Of a stretch of 64,000 nt of DNA, positions 37,117 through 45,496 are shown in pieces. The translations under genes and the position numbers were made by a program. Where the stretch lies: positions 221,777 through 285,776 of the forward strand of contig NZ_JAMHFY010000005.1 in assembly GCF_023897015.1 (NCBI RefSeq). Reading direction: 5' to 3'. Under the pieces are notes generated by a model that was not told the DNA's origin, ran no database searches, and saw only the letters and a list, made by a program, of their open reading frames with translations. Position 1 is the first letter of the stretch. Every line of letters starts with the position of its first letter. Source of the stretch: Desulfosporosinus nitroreducens (GTDB lineage Bacteria > Bacillota > Desulfitobacteriia > Desulfitobacteriales > Desulfitobacteriaceae).

Positions 37117-38586
37117 GTGAACATAGCGGAGATTCTTGTTGTAGACGATGAAATTGAAGTTTGTACGTTTTTTAACTACTACTTCCAAGAGATTAAGCAA
37201 TTGCCCGTTCATGTGGACTATTCAGGAGAGCTTGCCCGGAAGGACTTTCAGAAAAATAAATACGACCTTGCCCTGATTGATCTCAAATTGCCGGATACAG
37301 ATGGGATTACGCTATTGAAGGAAATAAAAACTCTGTATCCCAATTGTGAAGTAATCATCATGACGGGATACAGTACTGTTAAGTCTGCTGTTGAAGCCAT
37401 GAAGTACGGAGCTTTCGATTATATCGACAAACCATTTAATGATCTGGGCGAGCTGGATGAAATTATTGATAGGACCCTGCAATTTATTCAAAGCAAGCAG
37501 ACGTATGTGCAGAACGAGATGAAAACTATCACCACAAATTTTGGAATCGTCATTAGCGAAAATAGTCCGATGAAGGAAATACTACTCTTGGCCAGGAAAA
37601 TGGCAAGCAAAAAACTAGGCGTACTCATTGAGGGGGAAACAGGAACAGGGAAAGAGCTAGCGGCCAGGTATATCCATAACAACAGTCCCCGTTCCAGTCA
37701 CCCTTTCATCGCAATTAACTGTGGAGCATTAACAGAATCGCTCTTGGAAAGCGAGCTCTTTGGGCATGAAAAAGGCGCTTTTACAGGTGCTATCAGCAGA
37801 CGTAGAGGAGTTTTTGAAATTGCTAATAACGGGACTCTGTTACTCGATGAAATCGGAGATGCCTCGCCCGCGATTCAACTGAAACTTTTACGAGTTTTGG
37901 AAACGGGGGAGTTTTACCGGGTAGGGGGCGAAACACCCTTGAAAAGTGATGTGCGTATTTTAGCTGCTTCCAATAAAAACCTACGACAGGCCGTTAAGGA
38001 CCACTTATTTCGGGAGGATCTTCTCTATCGACTGGATGTGGTGGATCTGAAACTTCCTCCACTGAGGGAAAGGGTCATGGACATCGAGCCCTTGATTAAT
38101 TATTTCATCGAAAAGAATCTTTCGGATAAGCAAACACAGGCAGTCTTTACCAAGGAAGCCATCACTATGCTACAGAACTATTCCTGGCCGGGCAACATTC
38201 GAGAATTGTCCAACATTGTATCCAGAGCAATGGTTTTGCGTGAGGGTTCCGAAATGGACGAGAAGTGCTTGCCCCCCTACTTATTGGCGAGAGATGAGAA
38301 GCATTTCGAAAAGCAAAATAACGAAAACGTAGAACTGATCGAAGATCCTCCGCAGACCTGGACCCAGCATATGCTGAAAACCATTATGGAACAAGATGAG
38401 GTTAATCTGCCGGAAGTGATAAGGATGCTAGAGCAACAGAACAACGACATCATTTGTACAATTATCATGAAAGCTTTGGATAGTACAAAAAATAATCAAA
38501 ATGAAGCAGCAAAACTCCTGCACATCAACCCGAGGACACTGCGTTACCTGAAAAATGAAAAGGTAAAAACCAATAAAAATTTTTAA
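37117..38586 (+). CDS. NtrC-family sigma-54 response regulator
   Basis: 489 residues from a GTG after AGGAGGAAGGGGT. A receiver domain (phospho-Asp in [13 protein letters not shown]) is followed by an AAA+ domain with Walker [15 protein letters not shown] (sigma-54 contact) and LLLDEIGD. A Fis-type helix-turn-helix ends the protein ([19 protein letters not shown]). It pairs with the upstream kinase and should activate sigma-54 promoters, one of which lies 160 bp after its stop. Confidence 0.95.
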   Translation: MNIAEILVVDDEIEVCTFFNYYFQEIKQLPVHVDYSGELARKDFQKNKYDLALIDLKLPDTDGITLLKEIKTLYPNCEVIIMTGYSTVKSAVEAMKYGAFDYIDKPFNDLGELDEIIDRTLQFIQSKQTYVQNEMKTITTNFGIVISENSPMKEILLLARKMASKKLGVLIEGETGTGKELAARYIHNNSPRSSHPFIAINCGALTESLLESELFGHEKGAFTGAISRRRGVFEIANNGTLLLDEIGDASPAIQLKLLRVLETGEFYRVGGETPLKSDVRILAASNKNLRQAVKDHLFREDLLYRLDVVDLKLPPLRERVMDIEPLINYFIEKNLSDKQTQAVFTKEAITMLQNYSWPGNIRELSNIVSRAMVLREGSEMDEKCLPPYLLARDEKHFEKQNNENVELIEDPPQTWTQHMLKTIMEQDEVNLPEVIRMLEQQNNDIICTIIMKALDSTKNNQNEAAKLLHINPRTLRYLKNEKVKTNKNF

Positions 38587-38590
38587 AAAT

Positions 38591-38627
38591 AGTGGCGGCC
38601 GATTTTTTGGCCGCTACCATTTTTTTG
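38591..38627 (+). terminator. Terminator after the sigma-54 activator gene
   Basis: GTGGCGGCC and GGCCGCTAC form the stem around GATTTTTT, followed by CATTTTTTT. It lies five bases past the stop codon. Confidence 0.8.
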
Positions 38628-38744
38628 TCTGCTCAGCCGATTTTTTGGTTGGAGTATTTGTCCATGGTTACATAGTTGGGTTAACAGTGGTCGGAAAAGA
38701 CCATTACCGCGGGATTTAGAAAAAGTAGGCGGTCTGGCAAACAT

Positions 38745-38760
38745 AGGCATTATTCTTGCA
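38745..38760 (+). promoter_or_regulatory. Sigma-54 (-24/-12) promoter of the molybdenum hydroxylase operon
   Basis: AGGCATTATTCTTGCA matches the consensus TGGCACGNNNNTTGCA at GGCA and TTGCA, with the exact GG-to-GC spacing of 12 bases. It lies 48 bp before the first hydroxylase gene and directly downstream of a sigma-54 activator gene. Confidence 0.75.
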
Positions 38761-38807
38761 ATATTGAATATTTGCAAACTTAGAAAAATAAAAAGGGGGG
38801 TCATGTC

Positions 38808-39686
38808 GTGTTCCAAGAATATTATATGGCTGAATCAGTATCCGACGCGTTAAGTTTTCTAAACAAGGGACCTGGAGATGCCGTAATCATTGCGGGCGGC
38901 ACAGATTTACTACTTGATCTTCATGAAGGAAAGAAAAGAACGAAGTCACTGGTAGATATTACTCGTATTCCTGAATTGAAAAATCTATCCATGGAAGACG
39001 GTATTATCAAAATCGGCGCAGCGGTAACACATGCGCAGGTGGCTGAATCAGAGCTTATTTGGGCAAATGCACCGGCTTTGGCTATGGCGGCCAAGAAAGT
39101 GGGCTCTCTGCAAATTCGTAATATTGCCACTGTCGTCGGCAATATTATCAATGCCCAACCAGCGGCTGATACTGCCGTTGCTCTTACAGCCCTGGGGGCA
39201 AAAGTGACTATCGCGGATACCTCTGGAACGAGGGATGTTCACATCGATCAATTGTATGAAGACGTGGGAAAAAGCAGAGTTGACTGTAGAAGAGAATTGG
39301 TCACTGAGGTAATTATACCTGCACATGAACAGAATCAAAGCTCCTATTTTGTCCGCTTGGAACAAAGGAAAGCACTTGCTTTACCCATGCTGAATATAGC
39401 CGTGATGGTTTCTTTGGAAAAAGGGCAACAACGTTTTGAATGGGTACGTATCGCGATGGCTCCGGTAGGACCGGGTCCGATGCGGGCAACCAATGCCGAA
39501 AGGATTCTAAAAGGCACAGAGATAGACGATGAGATTATCACCAAGGCGGCATACGAAGCGGCAGCCCAGGCCAATCCGCGCGATAGTGACTTGCGGGGTT
39601 CCAGGGAGTATCGATTGCAAGTTTTACCTGCTCTGGTGAAGAGATGTATAAAGACGGCTGTTGCGCAGGTTGTTAATAAGGGCTGA
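38808..39686 (+). CDS. Molybdenum hydroxylase FAD subunit (CoxM/XdhB type)
   Basis: 292 residues from GTG after a GGGGGG site. FAD-binding signatures are AIIAGGTDLL-like VIIAGGTDLLLDL (about 26-38) and IRNIATVVGNIINAQPAAD (about 104-122). Length is that of a plain CO dehydrogenase-type medium subunit, without the extra [4Fe-4S] loop of 4-hydroxybenzoyl-CoA reductase. First gene of a medium-small-large operon behind a sigma-54 promoter. Confidence 0.93.
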   Translation: MFQEYYMAESVSDALSFLNKGPGDAVIIAGGTDLLLDLHEGKKRTKSLVDITRIPELKNLSMEDGIIKIGAAVTHAQVAESELIWANAPALAMAAKKVGSLQIRNIATVVGNIINAQPAADTAVALTALGAKVTIADTSGTRDVHIDQLYEDVGKSRVDCRRELVTEVIIPAHEQNQSSYFVRLEQRKALALPMLNIAVMVSLEKGQQRFEWVRIAMAPVGPGPMRATNAERILKGTEIDDEIITKAAYEAAAQANPRDSDLRGSREYRLQVLPALVKRCIKTAVAQVVNKG

Positions 39687-39704
39687 TAATGAAGGAGGAG
39701 AATC

Positions 39705-40178
39705 ATGAATACGTTTAAACTTACATTCACTTTGAACGGAGAAGTTACGGAAGTCTTAGCAGAGCCTTCCGAGATGTTGGTAGATATCCTGAGGGAGAAG
39801 ATGTATTTAACAGGGGCAAAAAAAGGCTGCGGAAAAGGAGAATGTGGGGCCTGTACCGTCATCATGAATGGTGAGGCTGTCAACTCATGCATGATTCCGG
39901 CGATGAAAGCCATGGGCGCAGTCGTAGAAACCATTGAGGGGATCGGAAACAAAGACAAGCTTCATCCTTTGCAGGAATCGTTTATCAATGAGGGTGCCAT
40001 TCAGTGTGGTTATTGCACACCTGGGGTGATTATGTCGGCTAAAGCCCTTCTGGATAAAAACCTTGATCCCTCCAACGATGAGATTAAGGAAGCCATAGCC
40101 GGAAACATCTGCCGCTGCACGGGTTATGTGAAAATTGTCAATGCTGTTATGTCAGCTAGTCAAAAAATAAAAGGGTAA
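39705..40178 (+). CDS. Molybdenum hydroxylase [2Fe-2S] subunit (CoxS type)
   Basis: 157 residues with both cluster motifs: plant-type GCGKGECGACTV plus a later cysteine (about 42-65), and the C-terminal QCGYCTPG with CRCTGY (about 102-142). It relays electrons from the molybdenum centre to the FAD subunit. A GGAGGAG site precedes the ATG. Confidence 0.95.
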   Translation: MNTFKLTFTLNGEVTEVLAEPSEMLVDILREKMYLTGAKKGCGKGECGACTVIMNGEAVNSCMIPAMKAMGAVVETIEGIGNKDKLHPLQESFINEGAIQCGYCTPGVIMSAKALLDKNLDPSNDEIKEAIAGNICRCTGYVKIVNAVMSASQKIKG

Positions 40179-40190
40179 GGAGGAAGCGGA

Positions 40191-42521
40191 ATGAAAACCT
40201 TCAATGTGGTTGGCAAAAATATTAAACGAAATGATGCACTGGAAAAAGCAACAGGAAAAGCTATGTTTTCCACTGATATGAATATACCGGGGATGTTATA
40301 TGCCAAAGTCCTGCGCAGCCCCCACGCGCATGCCCTTATTAAAAGCATTGACACATCGCAGGCGGAAAAAATCCCCGGCGTCAAAGGGATAGCGACCTGG
40401 GGAAACACACCTCGGGAGCTGTTCAATACTTCTGCTACCATGACCTTTACAGTGCCCAGTATGGAGCCTGTTCTGGACCAATATATTTTTGACAAAGTCG
40501 TTCGTTATGTGGGTGATGAAGTGGCAGCAGTGGCAGCCATCAGCGAGAAGGTAGCTGCAGAGGCCCTGAAACATATTAAGGTAGAATATGAACTTCTTCC
40601 AGCTGTATTCGATCCCTTGGAGGCTATGAAACCGGAAGCTCCAATTATACATGAATGCCATGCTGGCAAAAATATTCCCGCTGAAATCGTCAAATTCGGA
40701 ATGGGCGATATAGAAAAAGGTTTCGCAGAATCAGATATTATCTTCGAAGATGTGTTTAAATTACCAATTCAAAAACAAGCCCAGTTGGAAACTCAGGCTG
40801 CCCTTGCCCAGGTGGGTTCGGATGGGGGTATCACGGTATGGTCTACTACTCAAACACCACATCCCTCTCGCATGATTATTTCGAAGATTTTCTCGACTCC
40901 TCAGAGTAAAATTAGGGTTTTGAATCCCCCTTATGTAGGAGGAGGGTTTGGGGTCCGAATTGGGTTAAGCGCCAAAGCAGAGCCTATCGCAGTTGCCCTT
41001 TCTAAACTTACCGGAAAACCCGTGAAGATAGTCTATACAAGGGAAGAGGACTTCACTTCTTCCGATACCAGGCATGGCGGATATGTTTGGGTTAAATTGG
41101 GCTGTAAAAATGATGGAACTTTCCAAGCTATGGAATTGAAAAGTGCCTTGAATGCGGGTGCCTACTGCAGCTTTAGTGGTGAAACGCCGGGTGTCTTGGG
41201 AGCTATGGGTTTGGCTGTCTACCGCATGGAGCATATGAGTTATTATGGTCACAGCGTTTACACCAACTTCACGCCCTCTGGTGCCATGCGTGGCTTTGGC
41301 AACCCACAGGCTATGTTCGCCATTGAAGCTGCCGTGGATACCATAGCCGAACGGATCGGGATGGATCCCCTAGAACTTCGTCTGAAGAACATCATACAAG
41401 TTGGTGATAATTGGTGTCTTCCATATACCTGTGGATCTACAGGTTTGGCAGAATGTGTTGAAAAAGCAGCCAAAGTAATTGGCTGGGAACGGAGAGGTAC
41501 TCTGAATGAGCCTGGCAGTAAGATCCTCAGAGGTATTGGGATGGGAGTCGGAACTCATTGTAGCAACGCCTGGCCGTTTTGTGTAGACTATGATAATGCA
41601 ATTATTACTGTCCAGCAGGATGGATCGATTTTGCTGGCTGTAGGTGTCCCAGATATTGGTACGGGAACATCAACAACCCTTCCTCAATTGGCCGCTGAAG
41701 CCATTGGAGTAGAAATGAGCCAAGTCAATATGACTTTCGGTGACACCCTGACCACACCCTTTGATATTGGGAGCCATGCCAGCCGGACACTGTATGCTGC
41801 AGGGACTGCTGTTGTCGCCGCAGGTAATGATGTGCGCAAACAGATTTTAGAATACGCAGCAGTAGTTATGAAAATAGCCCTGGAACGACTGGATATCACC
41901 AAGGGGATCATTCATATATCCGGATCCAATGAAGCAGAAAGCTGCGAAGGCAGCGGAATTTGCCGGTCAGGCGAAGAATCGATGACGCATATTTCCGTAA
42001 GAGAGTTGGTTTATCATGCCCACTTACGTAACAAACAGTTCATTGGAATCGGTCGAACCATACCACCTAATTCCCCTCCCTGGCATGCACATTTTTACGA
42101 GGTGGAAGTGGATACAGAAACTGGTATGGTGAAAGTGGTGAAAGTAGCAGCTGCCCATGATGTAGGTAAAGCTGTCAACCCTATGATCGTCGAAGGCCAG
42201 ATTGAAGGCGGAGTACTCATGGGAGTAGGCTATGCCACAAGTGAAGAAATCAAGATTAGTGCTAAAGGGAAACCTCTCCACACTAGCTACCATAAGTACC
42301 TTTTGCCTACCGCAATGGATGCTCCGGAAATCCATGCGATTATTGTGGAATCTAATGATCCGTCCGGTCCTTATGGGGCAAAAGGTGTAGGCGAATGTGG
42401 TATGGTGCTGTCGGCAGCTGCTATAGGCAATGCAGTCTACGATGCAACTGGAATTCGTTTCAATGAAATTCCCCTGACTCCAGAAAGAGTCTATAAAAGA
42501 CTTCAAGAAAACAAAAAATAA
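40191..42521 (+). CDS. Molybdenum hydroxylase catalytic subunit (XdhA/CoxL family)
   Basis: 776 residues. Aldehyde oxidase/xanthine dehydrogenase a/b hammerhead N-terminal domain (about 20-125), then the molybdopterin-binding domain with VGGGFGVRIG, GAMRGFGNPQAMFA, a Q/G-rich VPDIGTGTSTTLPQ and the active-site glutamate in GAKGVGECGMVLSAAA. It would hydroxylate an N-heterocycle or aldehyde. No accessory gene reveals the substrate. Control by sigma-54 suggests an inducible catabolic enzyme. Confidence 0.93.
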   Translation: MKTFNVVGKNIKRNDALEKATGKAMFSTDMNIPGMLYAKVLRSPHAHALIKSIDTSQAEKIPGVKGIATWGNTPRELFNTSATMTFTVPSMEPVLDQYIFDKVVRYVGDEVAAVAAISEKVAAEALKHIKVEYELLPAVFDPLEAMKPEAPIIHECHAGKNIPAEIVKFGMGDIEKGFAESDIIFEDVFKLPIQKQAQLETQAALAQVGSDGGITVWSTTQTPHPSRMIISKIFSTPQSKIRVLNPPYVGGGFGVRIGLSAKAEPIAVALSKLTGKPVKIVYTREEDFTSSDTRHGGYVWVKLGCKNDGTFQAMELKSALNAGAYCSFSGETPGVLGAMGLAVYRMEHMSYYGHSVYTNFTPSGAMRGFGNPQAMFAIEAAVDTIAERIGMDPLELRLKNIIQVGDNWCLPYTCGSTGLAECVEKAAKVIGWERRGTLNEPGSKILRGIGMGVGTHCSNAWPFCVDYDNAIITVQQDGSILLAVGVPDIGTGTSTTLPQLAAEAIGVEMSQVNMTFGDTLTTPFDIGSHASRTLYAAGTAVVAAGNDVRKQILEYAAVVMKIALERLDITKGIIHISGSNEAESCEGSGICRSGEESMTHISVRELVYHAHLRNKQFIGIGRTIPPNSPPWHAHFYEVEVDTETGMVKVVKVAAAHDVGKAVNPMIVEGQIEGGVLMGVGYATSEEIKISAKGKPLHTSYHKYLLPTAMDAPEIHAIIVESNDPSGPYGAKGVGECGMVLSAAAIGNAVYDATGIRFNEIPLTPERVYKRLQENKK

Positions 42522-42630
42522 ACTGTTTGAAATCCATGGAACGGAGCTGTCTCAACTTCAATAAGGTATCCGTATAAATCATTCTTAGCTAGGTGCGTCT
42601 TAATTACAAGTTGGATCCCCGCAATCTAGC

Positions 42631-42912
42631 TTAAGGTTCGTCCCATCGAGATTCTTCACCAGTTATTAAGCCTAAGTTCTTCGCGCCGAATAAAGCTCTG
42701 TATAGTTCTTCCTGTAATCCCTTTTTAGGGTTCTGTACCATATATGCTAACGTATAACTCTGCCAGCGATCCTTACCCAGGATTTCCCTTGTCTCTTTAT
42801 CCTTGTATTTAGACCCATGCTACTTTAGCATACCAATGGATATCTCTTGAATCCGTTGACTTAGCTTTATTAACAAGCCCTTGAAAGCCTATAAACCTCG
42901 AAATTTACTCAT
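42631..42912 (-). pseudogene. Frameshifted remnant of a small unknown gene
   Basis: After GAGAGTGGTCAAA an ATG opens MSKFRGL, then stops. The reading continues in a second frame (LVNKAKSTDSRDIHWYAKVA) and a third (GSKYKDKETREILGKDRW, then LAYMVQNPKKGLQEELYRAL), ending at TAA. Two frameshifts thus break what looks like a protein of about 95 residues. The family is not recognised. Confidence 0.55.
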
Positions 42913-43461
42913 TTTGACCACTCTCGAAAACTTCTCAAATTTTTGTTTTGAAACCTACTCTGATTTGCTTTGGACACTATTTCCACCCTCAATTTCACAC
43001 CCACAAATTCATAAAAAACTACAAAGTCAATATCCATAGATTTACATCAAAAGAGAGTACCTTTCAATTAACTAACTGAAGGTACTCTTTTTGGATTCGT
43101 TCAAGATAACGGGTACCAAAATGGTACCCAATGCTCATCTAAAATAAGAACTGCTGTGGTCATTTTCAACTTGGAACAGAGTGTAATACTCTATGACAAA
43201 AACGATCCAGAGTTCCGATAAGTGAGAGCCACCGTCTAGATGCACTAGGCAATTCGTATAGTGTGTCTTTTAGCGAAGTTAAACCGCCTCAATATTTGGC
43301 TTAGTGTTGGCAGAATCTTTGAAACGCTTACTTCGAGTAAAGGTATAAATAATTCCTCTATTGACGGTGCATCCAGGGCCTTTTGGAGCTCCCCTTTCTC
43401 GCTAAGGGTCTGTTACCTTTCCAGGACCGCCTTCTATGGAACTGATTATTGCCAAAAATAT
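42913..43461. other. Gene-free, eroded stretch
   Basis: No convincing gene. A hairpin at 43049-43092 (AAAAGAGAGTACCTT with AAGGTACTCTTTT) resembles a bidirectional terminator. The open frames across 43261-43620 run into the dispersed repeat and look accidental. Confidence 0.5.
43049..43092. terminator. Terminator-like hairpin
   Basis: AAAAGAGAGTACCTT pairs with AAGGTACTCTTTT, with A- and T-rich flanks on both strands. No intact gene adjoins it. Confidence 0.6.
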
Positions 43462-43664
43462 GTTTCTCACCACCGGCAGAAATCACGGATTCAACAACAA
43501 CCGATTTGTATGACCCGCCCTGTATTAAAGCCTGCCAAACGGGGAAATGCACGGCCAGCCCATGGCAGTGATTTTGCGGCCCAAGGGCGCACTTGCCGAT
43601 TAAAACCCCCACCAAGGTAATTCAAATTCGGATTCGAATCCGAATTTGAGAAGAAATCAGACGG
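43462..43664. repeat. Dispersed palindrome-bearing repeat, copy 1
   Basis: About 200 bp shared with copies at 47263 and 48466: CACGGATTCAACAACAACCG, CCATGGCAGTGATTTTGCGG, a GCGGCC..GGGC hairpin and a perfect 28-bp palindrome centred at 43635 (half site TCAAATTCGGATTC). It ends AATCAGACGG. It lies 50 bp from the HEPN gene. Confidence 0.8.
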
Positions 43665-43715
43665 ATGTGTAAGGCTTCAAAAGCTATTTCTATACGAAAT
43701 TTACTCTTCGGTAGG

Positions 43716-44138
43716 TCAGTGATTTTGGGCATATTTAGCCAAGTTTCGTGCGCACCGTTCAATTCCTCCTAATTCTTTCTGAATAATCTGCCACAATACC
43801 TTAGGCTCAATATCCCAATAAACATGGACGAGCCGGTTACGAAACTGTACCATTTGTTTTAGGGTCAGCACATCCTCCGTTAATAAGATACTATTTTCCG
43901 CAAGCACCTTAAAGATATCCGCATAATCTTTCGGAGCTCGCAAGCCTTTATCAGAAATAATATGATTTCCAATATTAATCAAGCACTCGATGGCTAACTG
44001 CAAACAACGCTCAGCACTATGAAAGTCCCTTTTGGACCCAGCAAACTCTCCTTCAGTAAGCGATTGAAGCTCTTGTAAGAAATCCAAATATTCTTTGATA
44101 AGCTCTAATTGCCGTTCAACCTTTGTGCGATTAACCAA
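43716..44138 (-). CDS. HEPN-domain (DUF86, HepT-like) protein
   Basis: 140 residues from a TTG just after the MNT stop and seven bases after GGGGG; an ATG at 44159 would overlap the MNT gene by 20 bp. Helical HEPN fold with the RxxxxxH-type motif FRNRLVHVYWD near the C-terminus. HepT proteins are RNase-like toxins held in check by an adjacent MNT nucleotidyltransferase that AMPylates them. It forms a two-gene unit with that MNT gene, in reverse order to many systems (MNT first). Confidence 0.85.
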   Translation of the reverse strand: MVNRTKVERQLELIKEYLDFLQELQSLTEGEFAGSKRDFHSAERCLQLAIECLINIGNHIISDKGLRAPKDYADIFKVLAENSILLTEDVLTLKQMVQFRNRLVHVYWDIEPKVLWQIIQKELGGIERCARNLAKYAQNH

Positions 44139-44139
44139 C

Positions 44140-44547
44140 TCATAACCCCCTATCAACAATGCGTCGGAAAAATGCTTCCTGATGCTCTTTTAAACAAGGT
44201 TCAAAGTCCCAATAACGGGACCGTGTTTGTGTCTCTAACTCCACTCTTAGGCACTCATTACGACTAATAAGCAAGACACCTTCCTGCACGACAGCGTAAC
44301 GCAAAGGTAGGTTTGCCTGATCCCAATCCACTAAATCGATGGCATCCGTTTCAAGACTTTCAGCAATTATGGAACGAATATTTAATTGTTCTTTCCATGT
44401 CATTTCTTTATTATATTTAACTGCAAAATCCCAATCGCTTAGAGGAGTCCCTTTTCCCTGTGCGCGTGATCCGAACCAGTACACCAGCTCAATCTCTGGA
44501 AAGGCTGCAATCGCCCCTTTGCATTTTTCCATTAACTTATCCATCAC
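44140..44547 (-). CDS. MNT-type nucleotidyltransferase, antitoxin candidate
   Basis: 135 residues with the minimal nucleotidyltransferase motif FGSRAQGKGTPLSDWDFAV (GS..DxD) and a third acidic residue in TDAIDLVDWDQANL. Partner of the HEPN protein downstream. MntA-family enzymes add AMP to HepT. The active-site residues look intact. Confidence 0.85.
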   Translation of the reverse strand: MMDKLMEKCKGAIAAFPEIELVYWFGSRAQGKGTPLSDWDFAVKYNKEMTWKEQLNIRSIIAESLETDAIDLVDWDQANLPLRYAVVQEGVLLISRNECLRVELETQTRSRYWDFEPCLKEHQEAFFRRIVDRGL

Positions 44548-44680
44548 TTTGACCTCATTTTCCTCATTAGTTAGGCCTTATCAGTACGTACATCATACAC
44601 TAGCCAATTTAATTATACCAAAATAAGGTATTAAGACAACTATTCTTCACCTTTTTATATCCTATTCTAACCTAGGGGGG

Positions 44681-44788
44681 ATGATAATGGTGCTATTTTT
44701 TATTTTGGTTTTATTTTTGGGGTACCTATTAGCAGCACTATTTTCTGAATCGTGGAGGTCCAGATTCTTACTATCATCCAATATATAG
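44681..44788 (+). CDS. KdpF-like small membrane peptide
   Basis: 35 codons from the first ATG behind CTAGGGGGG. One membrane helix, with LFFILVLFLGYLLAALFSES resembling KdpF of the potassium-pumping KdpFABC complex (GYL.xAL core). KdpF stabilises the complex. No kdpB or kdpC is present. A possible kdpA beginning overlaps its 3' end, so this is probably an orphan relic of a deleted operon. Confidence 0.4.
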   Translation: MIMVLFFILVLFLGYLLAALFSESWRSRFLLSSNI

Positions 44789-44826
44789 GAATAGTTGTCT
44801 TAAGCGGTTTAATTAAAATCACAAAA
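44752..44826 (+). pseudogene. Possible 5' fragment of kdpA
   Basis: From a GTG overlapping the KdpF-like frame, VEVQILTIIQYIGIVVLSG reads like a KdpA first helix. The frame then runs into sequence of the dispersed ppdK-tail repeat. Weak, resting on one helix and on the kdpF context. Confidence 0.25.
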
Positions 44827-44998
44827 GACAATACCCCCACTATTTTTGTGCCTAAACTCTCAAAGCCTTGGTGTATAAGGCTCTGGAGGCTATTTCCAGC
44901 CCATTTGTTGCTTTAATCTATTGCCCCTTGTTGATTACCGCCGCCTGAGTGACTGCAAACACTTTAAGACCAATCCGGTTTTTTACTATTATGGAACA
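44810..44998. repeat. Dispersed ppdK-tail-like repeat, copy b
   Basis: Contains AAAATCACAAAAGACAATAC, then AAAGCCTTGGTGTATAAGGC, then TACCGCCGCCTGAGTGACTG and GACCAATCCGG, the same order as the 3' flank of ppdK at 58.33-58.47 kb. It ends with CTATTATGGAACAC, as in copies c and d. Confidence 0.6.
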
Positions 44999-45332
44999 CT
45001 TTTTATACTTACAAACTGAATTACTGATAACCATATCCCTATATGTCTCCAGCCCTGTACCTGCTGACCCCCTTGAACAGTAAATATGAAGCACACCCTG
45101 TTAACATTGTAGCCAAGATCACCAAAACAATTACTCTTGTTACCTTTTGAATGTGCAAGTTCATAACATCTCAAACTCAGAATGTATCTTCCCTCAATAA
45201 ATATTGGAACCCTCCCCCGAAACGCTTAAATTCACTTACTTTTGTACTACTTGTGTAATACTTTTGACACAACTAAAGCTTAGAATATAGCCATCAGGTT
45301 AAAACATACTAAAGCAAAAGGGGCGTGTATTT

Positions 45333-45454
45333 ATGAAAAACTTCAAAAAGACGAGAATTCCGATAGTCCAGCAATATCAGTTCTCAAGGAGAGATATGCC
45401 AGCGGGAACTTAAGTTCGGTCGAGTTTATAAAAATGCGTGATACGATTATATAA
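45333..45454 (+). pseudogene. SHOCT-domain micro-gene with a frame break
   Basis: An ATG behind AAAGGGGCG opens MKNFKKTRIP and soon stops. In another frame the same DNA reads EKLQKDENSDSPAISVLKER and then YASGNLSSVEFIKMRDTII, a classic SHOCT domain ending at TAA. The frames cross at the A-run in ATGAAAAACTTC. It is either a pseudogene or uses frameshifting. Confidence 0.5.
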
Positions 45455-45496
45455 CTGGTCATTGAGCCAATAAAATTTGAGATGGAGTGCTTAACT

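Noticed and set aside
43261..43620. 119- and 85-codon open frames on opposite strands
   Set aside because: Both run into the dispersed repeat, lack ribosome-binding sites, and the corresponding frames in the other two repeat copies carry stops.
44989..45174. 61-codon minus frame
   Set aside because: Spans the end of a dispersed repeat, has no ribosome-binding site and has no protein-like composition.
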